From Arthrobacter sp. 31Y (GTDB lineage: Bacteria; Actinomycetota; Actinomycetes; Actinomycetales; Micrococcaceae), in the NCBI RefSeq assembly GCF_000526335.1, contig NZ_JAFW01000002.1, positions 43,479 to 107,478 of the forward strand: a DNA stretch of 64,000 nucleotides, in the 5' to 3' direction. The notes beneath the pieces were generated by a model. It saw nothing but the letters and a program-made list of their open reading frames with translations, searched no databases and was not told the origin of the DNA. Made by a program: the position numbers and the translations under genes. Below, piece after piece: positions 34,769 through 43,116 of the stretch; within the stretch, counting starts at the first letter, position 1; each line of letters begins with the position of its first letter.

Positions 34769-37700
34769 TCACTTGTTGCCTAAAAGATCGTCGTGCGGGA
34801 CGTCTTGGGTGAAGCCGTATCTGCGATCAAGTAGCCGACGCACTCCGGCCAAGTTCGGAGTGGCGCGGTCTATTTGAAGACCCAGTCGCCGGGCGATCGT
34901 GAGTGTAGCCAGTTGGAATTGCTGTTGGAGATTTCCCTTCGAAAAATGGTGCAGGGGGATGTTTGGGGTATCGGTTGTTTCTGGCCTGTTATGGATCTCC
35001 TGTGAGGCCTTCAGCCATTCTTGTGACCAGCCGCCGCTAACTTCCTGGTTGACGCGGTAGTTGGTAGCGACGTTGTAGATGGCCACCAGCAGGTGCCAGT
35101 CCAGCCAGCCCTCGGCTCGAAGTTCGTCAAGAATCCTACGACAAGTTGTGTTGTGCAGGATTCGAGCCAGCGTGAAACCAATTACTTTTGAAACCTCGTA
35201 GCGTTCCTTGATCATGTCGAGCCATTCAGGCTCTGAGAAGCCGGGGCCGTATGAAGTCGGCTGCTCCAAGGAGATGGCTGGCTTCGGGATAATGGTGTCG
35301 CCCGGCGATATCCGGTGATCGCCTTGAGAGGCGCTTAAGTAATGGGCCTCGTCGAAGAGCCCCGCTGTTTCGTCATATGGGCGCCCAAATGAGAGCTGGT
35401 TGAGGAAGCCTCTCGAGAAGGCATCGCCAAGCATGTCGAGGACTTGTTCCTGGGATAGGGCACTAAGACGAATCAAGAGGACGCCCACTGCGTGGAGAAT
35501 TTCCTGTTCTAAGTCATCCGCGTCCGTGTGATCGGTGTAAGGCAGGAGAGAGATCAAAGCGCTGAGCTGGTGGTTGTCATCCCTGAGCTCGACTCTCTCC
35601 TGATACTGCGGCCCTGCCAGACGAACCTCTACCTGAACGCTTTCATCCAACAGAACGGGGTCCTCTATTGCGAGATCGCACAGAAGAATTTGCGCGGCCG
35701 CCGCGAACCGCTCTGCAGCGAGTACGGTGGCCTTGTCATTGGCGCAGATAATGGTCCAATGCGTGCCGAGAGCAGAGAACGTCAAGGATCGTGTCGAGCC
35801 TGTGTCGCTGAATGGCAAGCTGCCAAGTTCAGTGAAAGATGTCTGGGCGAAGTTATCTTCGTCGAACGCAAACGAATCTTCTAACTCGTTGACGTAAGTC
35901 CAGATGACCTTGTCGTAGTCCGTCGCGGACAAAAGCTGTGTGAGGGTTTCTGCCAGTTCCGGTCTGAACTTTTTGGCGGCCATGCAGATCATGGTTTGGT
36001 GGAAGTCCAAGCCAACGAGATCCGGATGTTGCTCATGGTCAAAAGCGTCCTCCGCATAGGTTCCATGCGCCCTTAGAGCGAGCTGACTCAAGGCTGTGGC
36101 ATCGAGCCATGCGCCTGAGTCATAGCAGGCGGAGAATGCGCGGATCAGACCGTCCCCAACCAGATCAACGACATCTGCGTCCTGGGACGACACGGCAATG
36201 GAGGCGGCCGTGAGTGCGTATTTTTTTGCTGCGTGCGGGAGCTTTAGGTCCGAGTAGACGCTTGAGATGGTGAGCATGGCAAGGACCGAGCCGCGAAGGG
36301 TCTCGCCGTGGAACCAGCTGATCTTTGCCTTATGAAATTCCCGGAGGGCAAGGAGGGGCTTGCCGGAATGAAACAGGCTCAGAGCCCGGCTTCTACAGCG
36401 TTCCGCGACTGCGTTGTCGCCCTCCACGGAAGCGATGGCGTCATCCAGGGCGTTCCGGATCAACTCGTAGCTCTTGTGCGCGGCGAGTACTGGGCTGAAA
36501 GCCTCAAAGAGGTCGCATGTTGATTGCACCGGGAAAATCCGTGCATTGGGCAGGAGCACAGCTAGGTCCGAAAGCGTGGCCATGAGCGGGTCGATTCGAA
36601 TTTTTAGCTCTTCAGCGGATCCGGCCTTGCTAAGAATTTCTTGAAAGGTCATGTCCGATGCTGCTGCATTTTGGACCGGGGCTTCTGGCCGTCGCACCAT
36701 GCCTGTTACATCGGGATGGAACAGAACATGTGCTCGAGCAGCAAGAAGGTGGGCAACCGCATTCGGATAAACGTCCCGATCGGTGTCGGCCAGCAGCTCA
36801 TCAACCCGTGTCAAGACGAGCTGCAATTGGGCCATTAGGTGATCTGAAGTAGTCGTGGCAAGACCCGAAGCCCATGCTCCTTGCCAATACGAAATGAGAG
36901 CGCTGGCGTCCTGAAGGTCACCTGCCGCGGATGACGTGGCCGCGTAGGCCACAAAATCATCGATGTACCCCTCCACATTGGCCAGGGTTTCCTTGCCCCG
37001 AAGAGTCGCAACGACAACCTCGTAGCGCGCTTTCATCTGCACCTCTTCAGGAACAGCAGTTTTTGAGTTCGGAGCGAAGAAGGACTGCGCGTACTCCAGC
37101 CACTCGGCTAGGTCTATTTGAGCGTCCGGATCATGAGTGGCGTGACGGAGACCGGCCCTCACGGCGGCGAAATCGCCGGGGCTGCTCAGCGGATCTTCAG
37201 AGCCTCTGACACGTCGAAGCAGGTCCTGATACCACTGCGGGAGAGATACCTCGTTGGTTGGCACCAAGTGAGATGGCAGATCGAGCATCTTCTCAGCCAC
37301 CCACACCAGATCAGGTTCGACCAGAAACGATGAGATTGCCAGCGCATCAAAAATTTCTAGATCAACCGCATACTCCTGACGCGCAAAGTCCTGAAGCTCA
37401 TGCCGCATACCCACAGGCATGTTTTGGGACAGAAAGTACGCGACCCTCTCTACAGGTTTTCCTTCAGATGCGACCTTCTTCAGATCAGCCTTAACCTTGT
37501 TTTTAAGCTGAGTGCGCTGAATCGTGCAGGCAACGACGAGCGGTTCCGTCGTCGCACGCCCTACGAAGCCAGTAGCCCTTGGAAGCTCTTCGGGAAGCGA
37601 CGAAAAGAAGGTCTCTCCATCGCGGCCCTGATCCCCGCCGCTGCTCACAGGCCCGGTTGCCGGGAGGATATTGCTGCTTATCCTCCGTTGGGCAATACGG

Positions 37701-37795
37701 AAGCAAATGTTCTCGAACTCGTGGTGTCGGTTTTGCGCGCCGAGCTGATCCAGCTGGAAACGAATGAACGTTTCGGTTTCTACACGGGTGACCAT
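34769..37795 (-). CDS. Large protein with N-terminal nuclease-like (PD-(D/E)XK type) domain and helical repeats
   Basis: Read from MVTRVETETFIRF at 37795, preceded by AGGATGGACGC, giving 1008 residues. The first 160 residues resemble a restriction-endonuclease fold: ENICFRIAQRRI, SSGGDQGRDGETF with conserved acidic residues, and VVACTIQRTQLKNKVKADLK in place of the usual E/Q-x-K strand. The remaining 800 residues are predicted mostly alpha-helical, TPR-like, with no P-loop. It starts 57 bases after the Abi_2 stop on the same strand, forming a two-gene operon. A sensor plus nuclease defence effector is inferred. Confidence 0.75.
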   Translation of the reverse strand: MVTRVETETFIRFQLDQLGAQNRHHEFENICFRIAQRRISSNILPATGPVSSGGDQGRDGETFFSSLPEELPRATGFVGRATTEPLVVACTIQRTQLKNKVKADLKKVASEGKPVERVAYFLSQNMPVGMRHELQDFARQEYAVDLEIFDALAISSFLVEPDLVWVAEKMLDLPSHLVPTNEVSLPQWYQDLLRRVRGSEDPLSSPGDFAAVRAGLRHATHDPDAQIDLAEWLEYAQSFFAPNSKTAVPEEVQMKARYEVVVATLRGKETLANVEGYIDDFVAYAATSSAAGDLQDASALISYWQGAWASGLATTTSDHLMAQLQLVLTRVDELLADTDRDVYPNAVAHLLAARAHVLFHPDVTGMVRRPEAPVQNAAASDMTFQEILSKAGSAEELKIRIDPLMATLSDLAVLLPNARIFPVQSTCDLFEAFSPVLAAHKSYELIRNALDDAIASVEGDNAVAERCRSRALSLFHSGKPLLALREFHKAKISWFHGETLRGSVLAMLTISSVYSDLKLPHAAKKYALTAASIAVSSQDADVVDLVGDGLIRAFSACYDSGAWLDATALSQLALRAHGTYAEDAFDHEQHPDLVGLDFHQTMICMAAKKFRPELAETLTQLLSATDYDKVIWTYVNELEDSFAFDEDNFAQTSFTELGSLPFSDTGSTRSLTFSALGTHWTIICANDKATVLAAERFAAAAQILLCDLAIEDPVLLDESVQVEVRLAGPQYQERVELRDDNHQLSALISLLPYTDHTDADDLEQEILHAVGVLLIRLSALSQEQVLDMLGDAFSRGFLNQLSFGRPYDETAGLFDEAHYLSASQGDHRISPGDTIIPKPAISLEQPTSYGPGFSEPEWLDMIKERYEVSKVIGFTLARILHNTTCRRILDELRAEGWLDWHLLVAIYNVATNYRVNQEVSGGWSQEWLKASQEIHNRPETTDTPNIPLHHFSKGNLQQQFQLATLTIARRLGLQIDRATPNLAGVRRLLDRRYGFTQDVPHDDLLGNK

Positions 37796-37851
37796 GCGTC
37801 CATCCTGCACTACGGAAGGGCGGGGGACTGGCATTCACGACTTTGCGGAAC

Positions 37852-38877
37852 CTATTCGGGATTTGCCTCCTGCTGAAGGTAAGGCTGCCAGAATTCATCT
37901 GATCCCCAGTCGGGCGGGAAGCCCATGGGATTCAGCGGGACGGAGTCGAACTCGTCCAGGAGATCCCTCAGCCGTGTGGCCCAGCCCGAGCCGGGACTGA
38001 TGGTGCCTAGAACTGTCTGAAGTGCGACGAGCATGGGGAAGACGCGGGATCGGCGGTACGTTCCTCTGCCTCGGAAGGTTTCAGTGTCGGCCAGCCAGGC
38101 AACGCCTGCTGAACGAGGGATCCGGGGGGCTACACCGAACTGCCTGTTCCATACCCGGCCGTGGTGTGCGCAGAGGTTGCGGGTGTATTGGAAGGTACCC
38201 AGCCATGAGCTGAGGAGCTCGTCTGTGATCCCGAGCTGTCGGGCGATCTCTTTCCGGTCTTCACGGTCAGCGAGGTTCCGGTACAGGTACATGAGATCAC
38301 CGAAGGACAGCATTTCGATCATCATCCACGACGGCGGCAAAGTCGGCTCATCATATGCCGAGAGGTAGTGCCGCATGAAGGACTGCTTTTTGGCGTCTTC
38401 TGTCGCCCTTTGAACGTTTCTGGGTGGATGTTCCTGTAGCCGTTGCAGGTCTCGTTCCAGCCGGTCCTTCTCGTCGTCCCTGGCTTTCGTGAGGGTCTGC
38501 AATAGCCGGTCATGATCAGGTTGGCGTTGAAAGTGGGAAGCGTCTAGATACCAAAAGGGATCAGCACTCTTGAGAGACATGTGGTTTGAGAGGGTGGCAC
38601 GCAGGGCCACTTCGAAGCGTTCCAGCGCGTCCATGATCAGCAAACGCAGCCGTCGGTCGAAAATATAGAGCTGCAGAACGCCGTCAAAGTCCGCACCGCT
38701 ACGGAAGCGATGCGCACCCCCCGGCACCTGGTGCGGGATCATGTAAGGCGACAGCCGGTAATAACCGATCCGCGCTAGGTACCGCAGGGCTTTGTCTTCA
38801 TCGGGTATGAGCAGGCCGCGCGAGCGTAGCTGCTCGAGTTGCTCGATCAGGCCCAGCGCGGGCTTTTCATAGCGCAT
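37852..38877 (-). CDS. Abi_2 (AbiD/AbiF-type) abortive infection protein
   Basis: This 341-residue protein belongs to the Abi_2 family. The N-terminal part shows LEQLRSRGLLIPDEDKALRY and ARIGYYRLSPYMIP; the centre has LYIFDRRLRLLIMDALERFEVALRA. The C-terminal half has the HEPN RNase motif RNLCAH (R-x4-H) followed by HGRVWN. HEPN Abi proteins cut cellular RNA on phage infection. The upstream 38881-39016 region forms several hairpins and hides the ribosome site. The nuclease-like gene follows in the same operon. The protein appears intact. Confidence 0.88.
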   Translation of the reverse strand: MRYEKPALGLIEQLEQLRSRGLLIPDEDKALRYLARIGYYRLSPYMIPHQVPGGAHRFRSGADFDGVLQLYIFDRRLRLLIMDALERFEVALRATLSNHMSLKSADPFWYLDASHFQRQPDHDRLLQTLTKARDDEKDRLERDLQRLQEHPPRNVQRATEDAKKQSFMRHYLSAYDEPTLPPSWMMIEMLSFGDLMYLYRNLADREDRKEIARQLGITDELLSSWLGTFQYTRNLCAHHGRVWNRQFGVAPRIPRSAGVAWLADTETFRGRGTYRRSRVFPMLVALQTVLGTISPGSGWATRLRDLLDEFDSVPLNPMGFPPDWGSDEFWQPYLQQEANPE

Positions 38878-38880
38878 TGG

Positions 38881-39016
38881 ATTCCCCCCAAGAATGTCCG
38901 GGGAATGAAAGATCCCCCAATTTGCGCAGTACCTGTGACGGCCCGAGGCGTGGGGGATATGTTGTTCCCAACTGTATGGTGCTCGAACAGATAATACAAC
39001 TCCGGCTTGTATTATC
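38881..39016 (-). ncRNA. Hairpin-rich leader RNA of the Abi_2 gene, abiF-RNA candidate
   Basis: On the minus strand, from 39016 towards the gene: a perfect 10-base hairpin GATAATACAA/TTGTATTATC (39007-39016 with 38990-38999), an ATCCCCCA/TGGGGGAT long-range stem (38951-38958 with 38912-38919), and ATTCCCC/GGGGAAT (38900-38906 with 38881-38887). The last stem includes the G-run that would serve as the Shine-Dalgarno site. Abi_2 genes are known to be associated with a conserved upstream RNA; whether this is that motif is untested. Confidence 0.55.
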
Positions 39017-39207
39017 CACCGTCGAGATCGGCATCATCAGCTCGCCTGAATGATCGGAACCAAGTAGGACGAGTGAAGAAGGGGCGCGGTCGCGGAGGTT
39101 CGTTTGGCACTGGATTCCGTTGCCAGCCTCGTGTGACTTGCAGCGCTCAGCTTCGCCGCCTAGGGTGGCCGGACCGGCGTGCCTTGGCACTTCGGGAGGA
39201 GGCACGT

Positions 39208-39882
39208 ATGCCCGTTCAGCGGAATGGGCGGATTATTTGGGGGTTGTTCGTGAAGTCTAAAAACATGTTTGACGGCCGGAGACTGCGAGGAATAGGGACG
39301 ATCATTCGTGCTGGCCTCCTGACCGGGGTGGTGATAGTTGCGGGGGTGGCTCTCCCGGTTGCCGCCCATGCAGCGCCTGCGGGATCCGTGGCCGCTGCAG
39401 AGATTGGGCCCGGCCCGGACCACTCGGGCACAGCCGACGAAGTATTTGTTGAGCAAGCTTATGGAGGGCTTGGCACGGCGCCAGCACAACCGGGCGAGGG
39501 CGGGGAACTGAGCACCATGAATGCTCAGGTGGGGCTTAACCCATACGCATGTGCCGGTTACACCCAGCGTGTACACCCGAGTATGGGGTTCGCTTCGCTG
39601 CACGCCGGGATCGTCGATTGCCGCAGCGCACCGAACTACCAGGTTTCAGGCACTGAAATCATGAAAAAGGGCTGGTTCAATGTTTGGCATCGTTCTGCGT
39701 TTTTCAGCAAGGAAGCTGCTTTCCGTCAGGCCAAGCTGGACGTGAACGCAAAGGCAGTGTGCGGCAACACCTCTCAGCAGACGTACCGGGGTAACGGCTA
39801 TCACCGGGTGGAGATTCACGGAACAAACTTCTCCGGACGCACTTCCAGCGATATTGAGACCCGGTTCGGTTGCGACGCCTAG
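39208..39882 (+). CDS. Secreted hypothetical protein, cysteine-containing
   Basis: CGGGAGGAGGCACGT precedes the ATG at 39208. The 224-residue product has a signal peptide (hydrophobic AGLLTGVVIVAGVALPVAA ending AHAAPAG), a disordered stretch, and a folded domain with four cysteines (YACAGYTQRV, GIVDCRSAP, KAVCGNTSQQ, RFGCDA) likely forming two disulfides. It overlaps the start of the lipoprotein gene by 13 bases. No family recognised; an external or mating-surface role is possible. Confidence 0.7.
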   Translation: MPVQRNGRIIWGLFVKSKNMFDGRRLRGIGTIIRAGLLTGVVIVAGVALPVAAHAAPAGSVAAAEIGPGPDHSGTADEVFVEQAYGGLGTAPAQPGEGGELSTMNAQVGLNPYACAGYTQRVHPSMGFASLHAGIVDCRSAPNYQVSGTEIMKKGWFNVWHRSAFFSKEAAFRQAKLDVNAKAVCGNTSQQTYRGNGYHRVEIHGTNFSGRTSSDIETRFGCDA

Positions 39883-40457
39883 CAACACCGGTCACGTTGA
39901 TAGTGATGGCCGTTTTGGCGGCCATCACTATCAACGGCTGTACACCGGAATCTGCACCGGATGCCCGGGAGGAAAGCCGCAACGAAACCCAGCTGAAAAC
40001 CATGCCTGAAGCACTCAACCAGCCGCCGACGTTGACGCTGAACGGTAACCCGGTGGCCCCCTATCTTGTTGATTGGGCCTCGCCCACTGGCACGATCCAC
40101 ACGGACGCCACGGGACACGCAGTGCCAGCACTCAAAGCATCGGGTGATTTGGAATTCTCCGTTGGGTCCTCAGCCGAACCTGCTTCCGTGGAGGTCGTCG
40201 CCTATTCCGGACACAGCACTGACATTGATCCCATGTCAGAACCAACACTTCGATGGGATTGCGGGACAACAAACGGGACAGGATGCACGTACTCCCTCAA
40301 GGGGGAAACTCTGCAAATAATCATCGACGGTGACTCCGTTCCAGCCGCTCAAAGCGTCGTCGGGATAAACCTTGAGTATTTCGCAAGTCCCGAGCTGAAC
40401 AAGAGCCGGTTCGCGAACGTTGCGAGTTGGGTCATGGACATCGAAGTAGCGCCTTGA
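39870..40457 (+). CDS. Putative lipoprotein
   Basis: A TTG at 39870 gives MRRLATPVTLIVMAVLAAITINGC, a basic n-region and hydrophobic core ending in a degenerate lipobox (TINGC). The 195-residue product is beta-rich after the cysteine, with PPTLTLNGNPVAPYLVDWAS and RWDCGTTNGTGCTYSLKGETL. A GTG or ATG inside the signal would remove the charged n-region, so TTG is preferred. It is coupled by overlap to the secreted-protein gene upstream; the pair may act together outside the membrane. Confidence 0.65.
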   Translation: MRRLATPVTLIVMAVLAAITINGCTPESAPDAREESRNETQLKTMPEALNQPPTLTLNGNPVAPYLVDWASPTGTIHTDATGHAVPALKASGDLEFSVGSSAEPASVEVVAYSGHSTDIDPMSEPTLRWDCGTTNGTGCTYSLKGETLQIIIDGDSVPAAQSVVGINLEYFASPELNKSRFANVASWVMDIEVAP

Positions 40458-40486
40458 GCCCAACACCGAGGAATCCAAGAGGAACT

Positions 40487-41140
40487 GTGAATCTAATACC
40501 GCAGGCTGACCTGCCGCCCTCCCTGGGTCGATTCTTCGCTGGATCAGAAGCGAAGGGGCGGACTATCGCCGTGGGCGAATATTTCCCCGCACCCTACGAG
40601 TCTTACGCGCGTGTTCTCAACCCGGCCTTCACCAATGACGGCGCGAGCGTCCGGTGGCAGGATGCAGCCGAATTCGATGTGGACGCCAGCACACGGTGGA
40701 GTGATGTGATCTTCCAAGGCACCCGCGACCAACACATGCTCATCGACCCCGAGCGCGGGGCTCTAGAGATCACCACAGCTACGGCTTTGGCAAAGCTGCT
40801 CTCTCGGCATACAGAAACCCCGGATGACTGTTGGTTCCTCACCTGGGACGGGTACAACCTGTCCTCGCAGGAAAGAGGGGCCGCAACCGTCGTTGTTCCG
40901 TTAGAGAGGACCATGCACGTTTTGCGTGGTTCTTTGAATGCCGACCCGGCCGCTGTCTCGTCCAGAGCTGAGCCATTGTGGTGGATACCGAACGATCGGA
41001 AGTGGTGCGTGGGCAATGACATCTATGCACGGAGCGTCTTCGTAGGTGGATCATTTGCAGCTATCGGAGAGGTCCTCAGCGACCCGCTCCTGGAAGCCTA
41101 CACAGTGTCACCTCGCCAACTGCTCGACACCGAAGACTGA
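40487..41140 (+). CDS. Hypothetical protein, 217 residues
   Basis: A GTG at 40487 with AAGAGGAACT before it starts MNLIPQADLPPSLGRFF. The sequence is soluble, with PFAP-like and Trp-rich patches (DCWFLTWDGYNLSSQERG, SRAEPLWWIPNDRKWCVGND, DIYARSVFVGGSFAAIGEV). The ending GSFAAIGEVLSDPLLEAY resembles proteins of unknown function with immunity-like contexts, but I make no assignment. It is 29 bases downstream of the lipoprotein gene. Confidence 0.65.
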   Translation: MNLIPQADLPPSLGRFFAGSEAKGRTIAVGEYFPAPYESYARVLNPAFTNDGASVRWQDAAEFDVDASTRWSDVIFQGTRDQHMLIDPERGALEITTATALAKLLSRHTETPDDCWFLTWDGYNLSSQERGAATVVVPLERTMHVLRGSLNADPAAVSSRAEPLWWIPNDRKWCVGNDIYARSVFVGGSFAAIGEVLSDPLLEAYTVSPRQLLDTED

Positions 41141-41233
41141 AGGCGAGCCAAGGAGCTACGCGGCATTTCACAATCGGATTGACCTTGGAACCTTACCGGG
41201 CCGAGGAACCCCGAGGCGCTTGTGTGCTGGCCT

Positions 41234-42124
41234 CTATGTTTCTTTCTGCTTCATACGTACCACCGGCACACCGTAGTCCGACTCTTGGTCCACGGCGATG
41301 ACTTCCCAATGGGTATCCGGCGGAAAGATGACCTGGCAGGCGGTGGTGCCAAGATAATCGGCGTTGTAGGTGAGCTCAAAGAGTTCCGCGCTTCGATGAT
41401 CCTTACAGGGAAGACACAAGCCACTCGTTGCCTCCAGCACGACCAGGACCCTTAGCTCGTACGACTCACCTGAACTGTCCAGAGGATATTGCGCAGCAAC
41501 CTCCGGGCTTGTCGAGGCGAAACCGAATCCTCGTTCAACGTACTCGGTGTCCCACGCCGTGCCGTGGGTCAAGTGTCCGCTGATCCCTGCAATATCTGGT
41601 GCGGATTCATCCGGCTCTTTGGGAACGGTAATCCCTCTGAACAATCTCATCGGCTCTTTGAACACCAGGGCTTCTCCAAGATCATCAAAAATGGTCCGAG
41701 CGTCGCTAACGAAGGCTTGATTGGACGGGTAACCGGCCCAATCGATGGCAGCACCAGCTCCCCCTTCCAGGCTGTTCCCACGGCGAATGAGCCGGTTAAG
41801 GTAATAGATGCTGGTGGTCGTCAGCAGACCAACCACGGGTATCTGCCAGGGCCTCAGCGCTGACAGCTGCTGTTCGCCGTGGAAGGAAAGGGCCAATTCT
41901 TCTGCACTGGAAAGTGTTGCTGGGACGTGAGCGGCGACGGCAGCGACCCGCTTGGCATTCTCCTTTTCACGTTCTTGCCTTTCCAGGGTCTCCGGCCACG
42001 TTTCGTAGACATCATTGGATCGCTCTTCCTCTTCGGCGTCCCTGCAACCGTCAATCGAATTCTCTGTGAAGTGCCACCGCACCCCACAGGTATCCGGAAT
42101 CGGACAACGCCTGGGTAAACGCAT
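41234..42124 (-). CDS. ADP-ribosyltransferase-like protein, possibly catalytically altered
   Basis: The start MRLPRRCPIPD at 42124 follows GGAAAGG; an ATG at 42148 is also in frame. The 296-residue product has an N-terminal helical domain with a hydrophobic segment (IPVVGLLTTTSIYYLNRLI). A C-terminal region resembles R-S-E type ADP-ribosyltransferases: FRGITV with the NAD-binding arginine and GFGFASTSPEVA with the STS box. The usual E-x-E before LLPPGT appears as TACQVIFPPDTHW, lacking the first glutamate and with Q in place of the second. It may be an inactive or diverged ART. Confidence 0.55.
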   Translation of the reverse strand: MRLPRRCPIPDTCGVRWHFTENSIDGCRDAEEEERSNDVYETWPETLERQEREKENAKRVAAVAAHVPATLSSAEELALSFHGEQQLSALRPWQIPVVGLLTTTSIYYLNRLIRRGNSLEGGAGAAIDWAGYPSNQAFVSDARTIFDDLGEALVFKEPMRLFRGITVPKEPDESAPDIAGISGHLTHGTAWDTEYVERGFGFASTSPEVAAQYPLDSSGESYELRVLVVLEATSGLCLPCKDHRSAELFELTYNADYLGTTACQVIFPPDTHWEVIAVDQESDYGVPVVRMKQKET

Positions 42125-42175
42125 GAGAGAAAGCCTTTCCGTGGTCATGTGCTCAAGGGATCAGTGAAGCCTAAC

Positions 42176-42203
42176 GTCACGGTCTGACAGCCGTGACTAG
42201 ACT
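42176..42203 (+). promoter_or_regulatory. Promoter and dyad of a possibly leaderless gene
   Basis: GTCACGG (42176-42182) and CCGTGAC (42191-42197) form a perfect 7-base dyad directly before a -10-like TAGACT (42198-42203). The ATG follows 8 bases later (42212) with no ribosome site, as in leaderless actinobacterial transcripts. Confidence 0.4.
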
Positions 42204-42211
42204 GGCCCGCC

Positions 42212-43030
42212 ATGAGTACTTCCCGCTCCGAGGAGCCCAAACCCATCAGGATCCAGGTTTCCCACCCCGAGAGATTCTGGTTCGCTCTCAAAGCGGACCT
42301 TGCGTGGTTGACGATCGACCCCGATGTTGAGGACAACCACCGGAAACACCCCGACCGGGACACCATTCGATGGGCGGCGGTGGGGGAAGTAGTCCAGAAG
42401 TGCGCGACGAAGCTCATGAACCAGGACTACACACCTGTAGAGGACGAAGAACCAAACGCATTTAATCTGTTTTTGCCCGACAACTTCTCCCTCACTCCTG
42501 AGGAACACAACATCGTTCAGAGCTGGTTTTGGGGCGGGGAAATGCTCCGCAACGACCCGTGGTGTGATACCAACTCGAACGGCCGGCACCGCCTGTGGAA
42601 CGTCTGGAAGGCCTCACCGCACCTGATTCTTCCGATCTACTCGGAGCTCCTCCGTATGGAAGACGAAATACCATTCATGAACGAAGAATTCGCCCGAGAC
42701 CTCCCTGTTAATGCAAAAGCAGGGACGCTGAAAGTCCCAGCCGACGCGCCGGTACGGGCCCGCTCAACCGCTTACTTCAAACAGCTGGAAAGTTACGCCG
42801 CAAAGCTTCCAGAGACTTCAGAAGACGACTTTGAGAACCATCCGGTGACCTATGAGAGCCCGGAAGAGGAAGCGCCGGAGCCTGTTGAACGAGAGCCAGC
42901 AGGCAGCCCAGCCTCGCAGCAATATGAACCGGAGAGCGCGGTCCCGCAGCGAGCACCGCAAGAAAGAGCGTTCCAGCATGACAAGCCGAGGACAAAATTT
43001 GCCGGTTGGATAAAGCGGTTGTTCGGCTGA
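42212..43030 (+). CDS. Hypothetical protein, 272 residues
   Basis: The ATG at 42212 is probably leaderless. The first 190 residues are a folded domain rich in Trp and Asp (RFWFALKADLAWLTIDPDVED, SWFWGGEMLRNDPW, LWNVWKASPHLILPIYSELL). A long acidic, Pro/Glu-rich disordered segment follows, then a basic C-terminus ending AGWIKRLFG, which could be an amphipathic membrane-touching helix. Family not recognised. It is divergent from the ART-like gene with a 63-base spacer containing the operator-like dyad. Confidence 0.65.
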   Translation: MSTSRSEEPKPIRIQVSHPERFWFALKADLAWLTIDPDVEDNHRKHPDRDTIRWAAVGEVVQKCATKLMNQDYTPVEDEEPNAFNLFLPDNFSLTPEEHNIVQSWFWGGEMLRNDPWCDTNSNGRHRLWNVWKASPHLILPIYSELLRMEDEIPFMNEEFARDLPVNAKAGTLKVPADAPVRARSTAYFKQLESYAAKLPETSEDDFENHPVTYESPEEEAPEPVEREPAGSPASQQYEPESAVPQRAPQERAFQHDKPRTKFAGWIKRLFG

Positions 43031-43075
43031 TCGGCAGGCTCCCTGCGTAACGATGCCCGCCGTGATCCATGCCTT

Positions 43076-43108
43076 AGTGCCGCCTACACCGAGAATGTAG
43101 GCGGCACT
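43076..43108. terminator. Terminator between convergent genes
   Basis: Thirteen-base arms AGTGCCGCCTACA (43076-43088) and TGTAGGCGGCACT (43096-43108) pair perfectly with a 7-base loop. It ends both the plus-strand gene at 43030 and the long minus-strand methylase/helicase gene. Confidence 0.85.
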
Positions 43109-43116
43109 TTCTCCCG

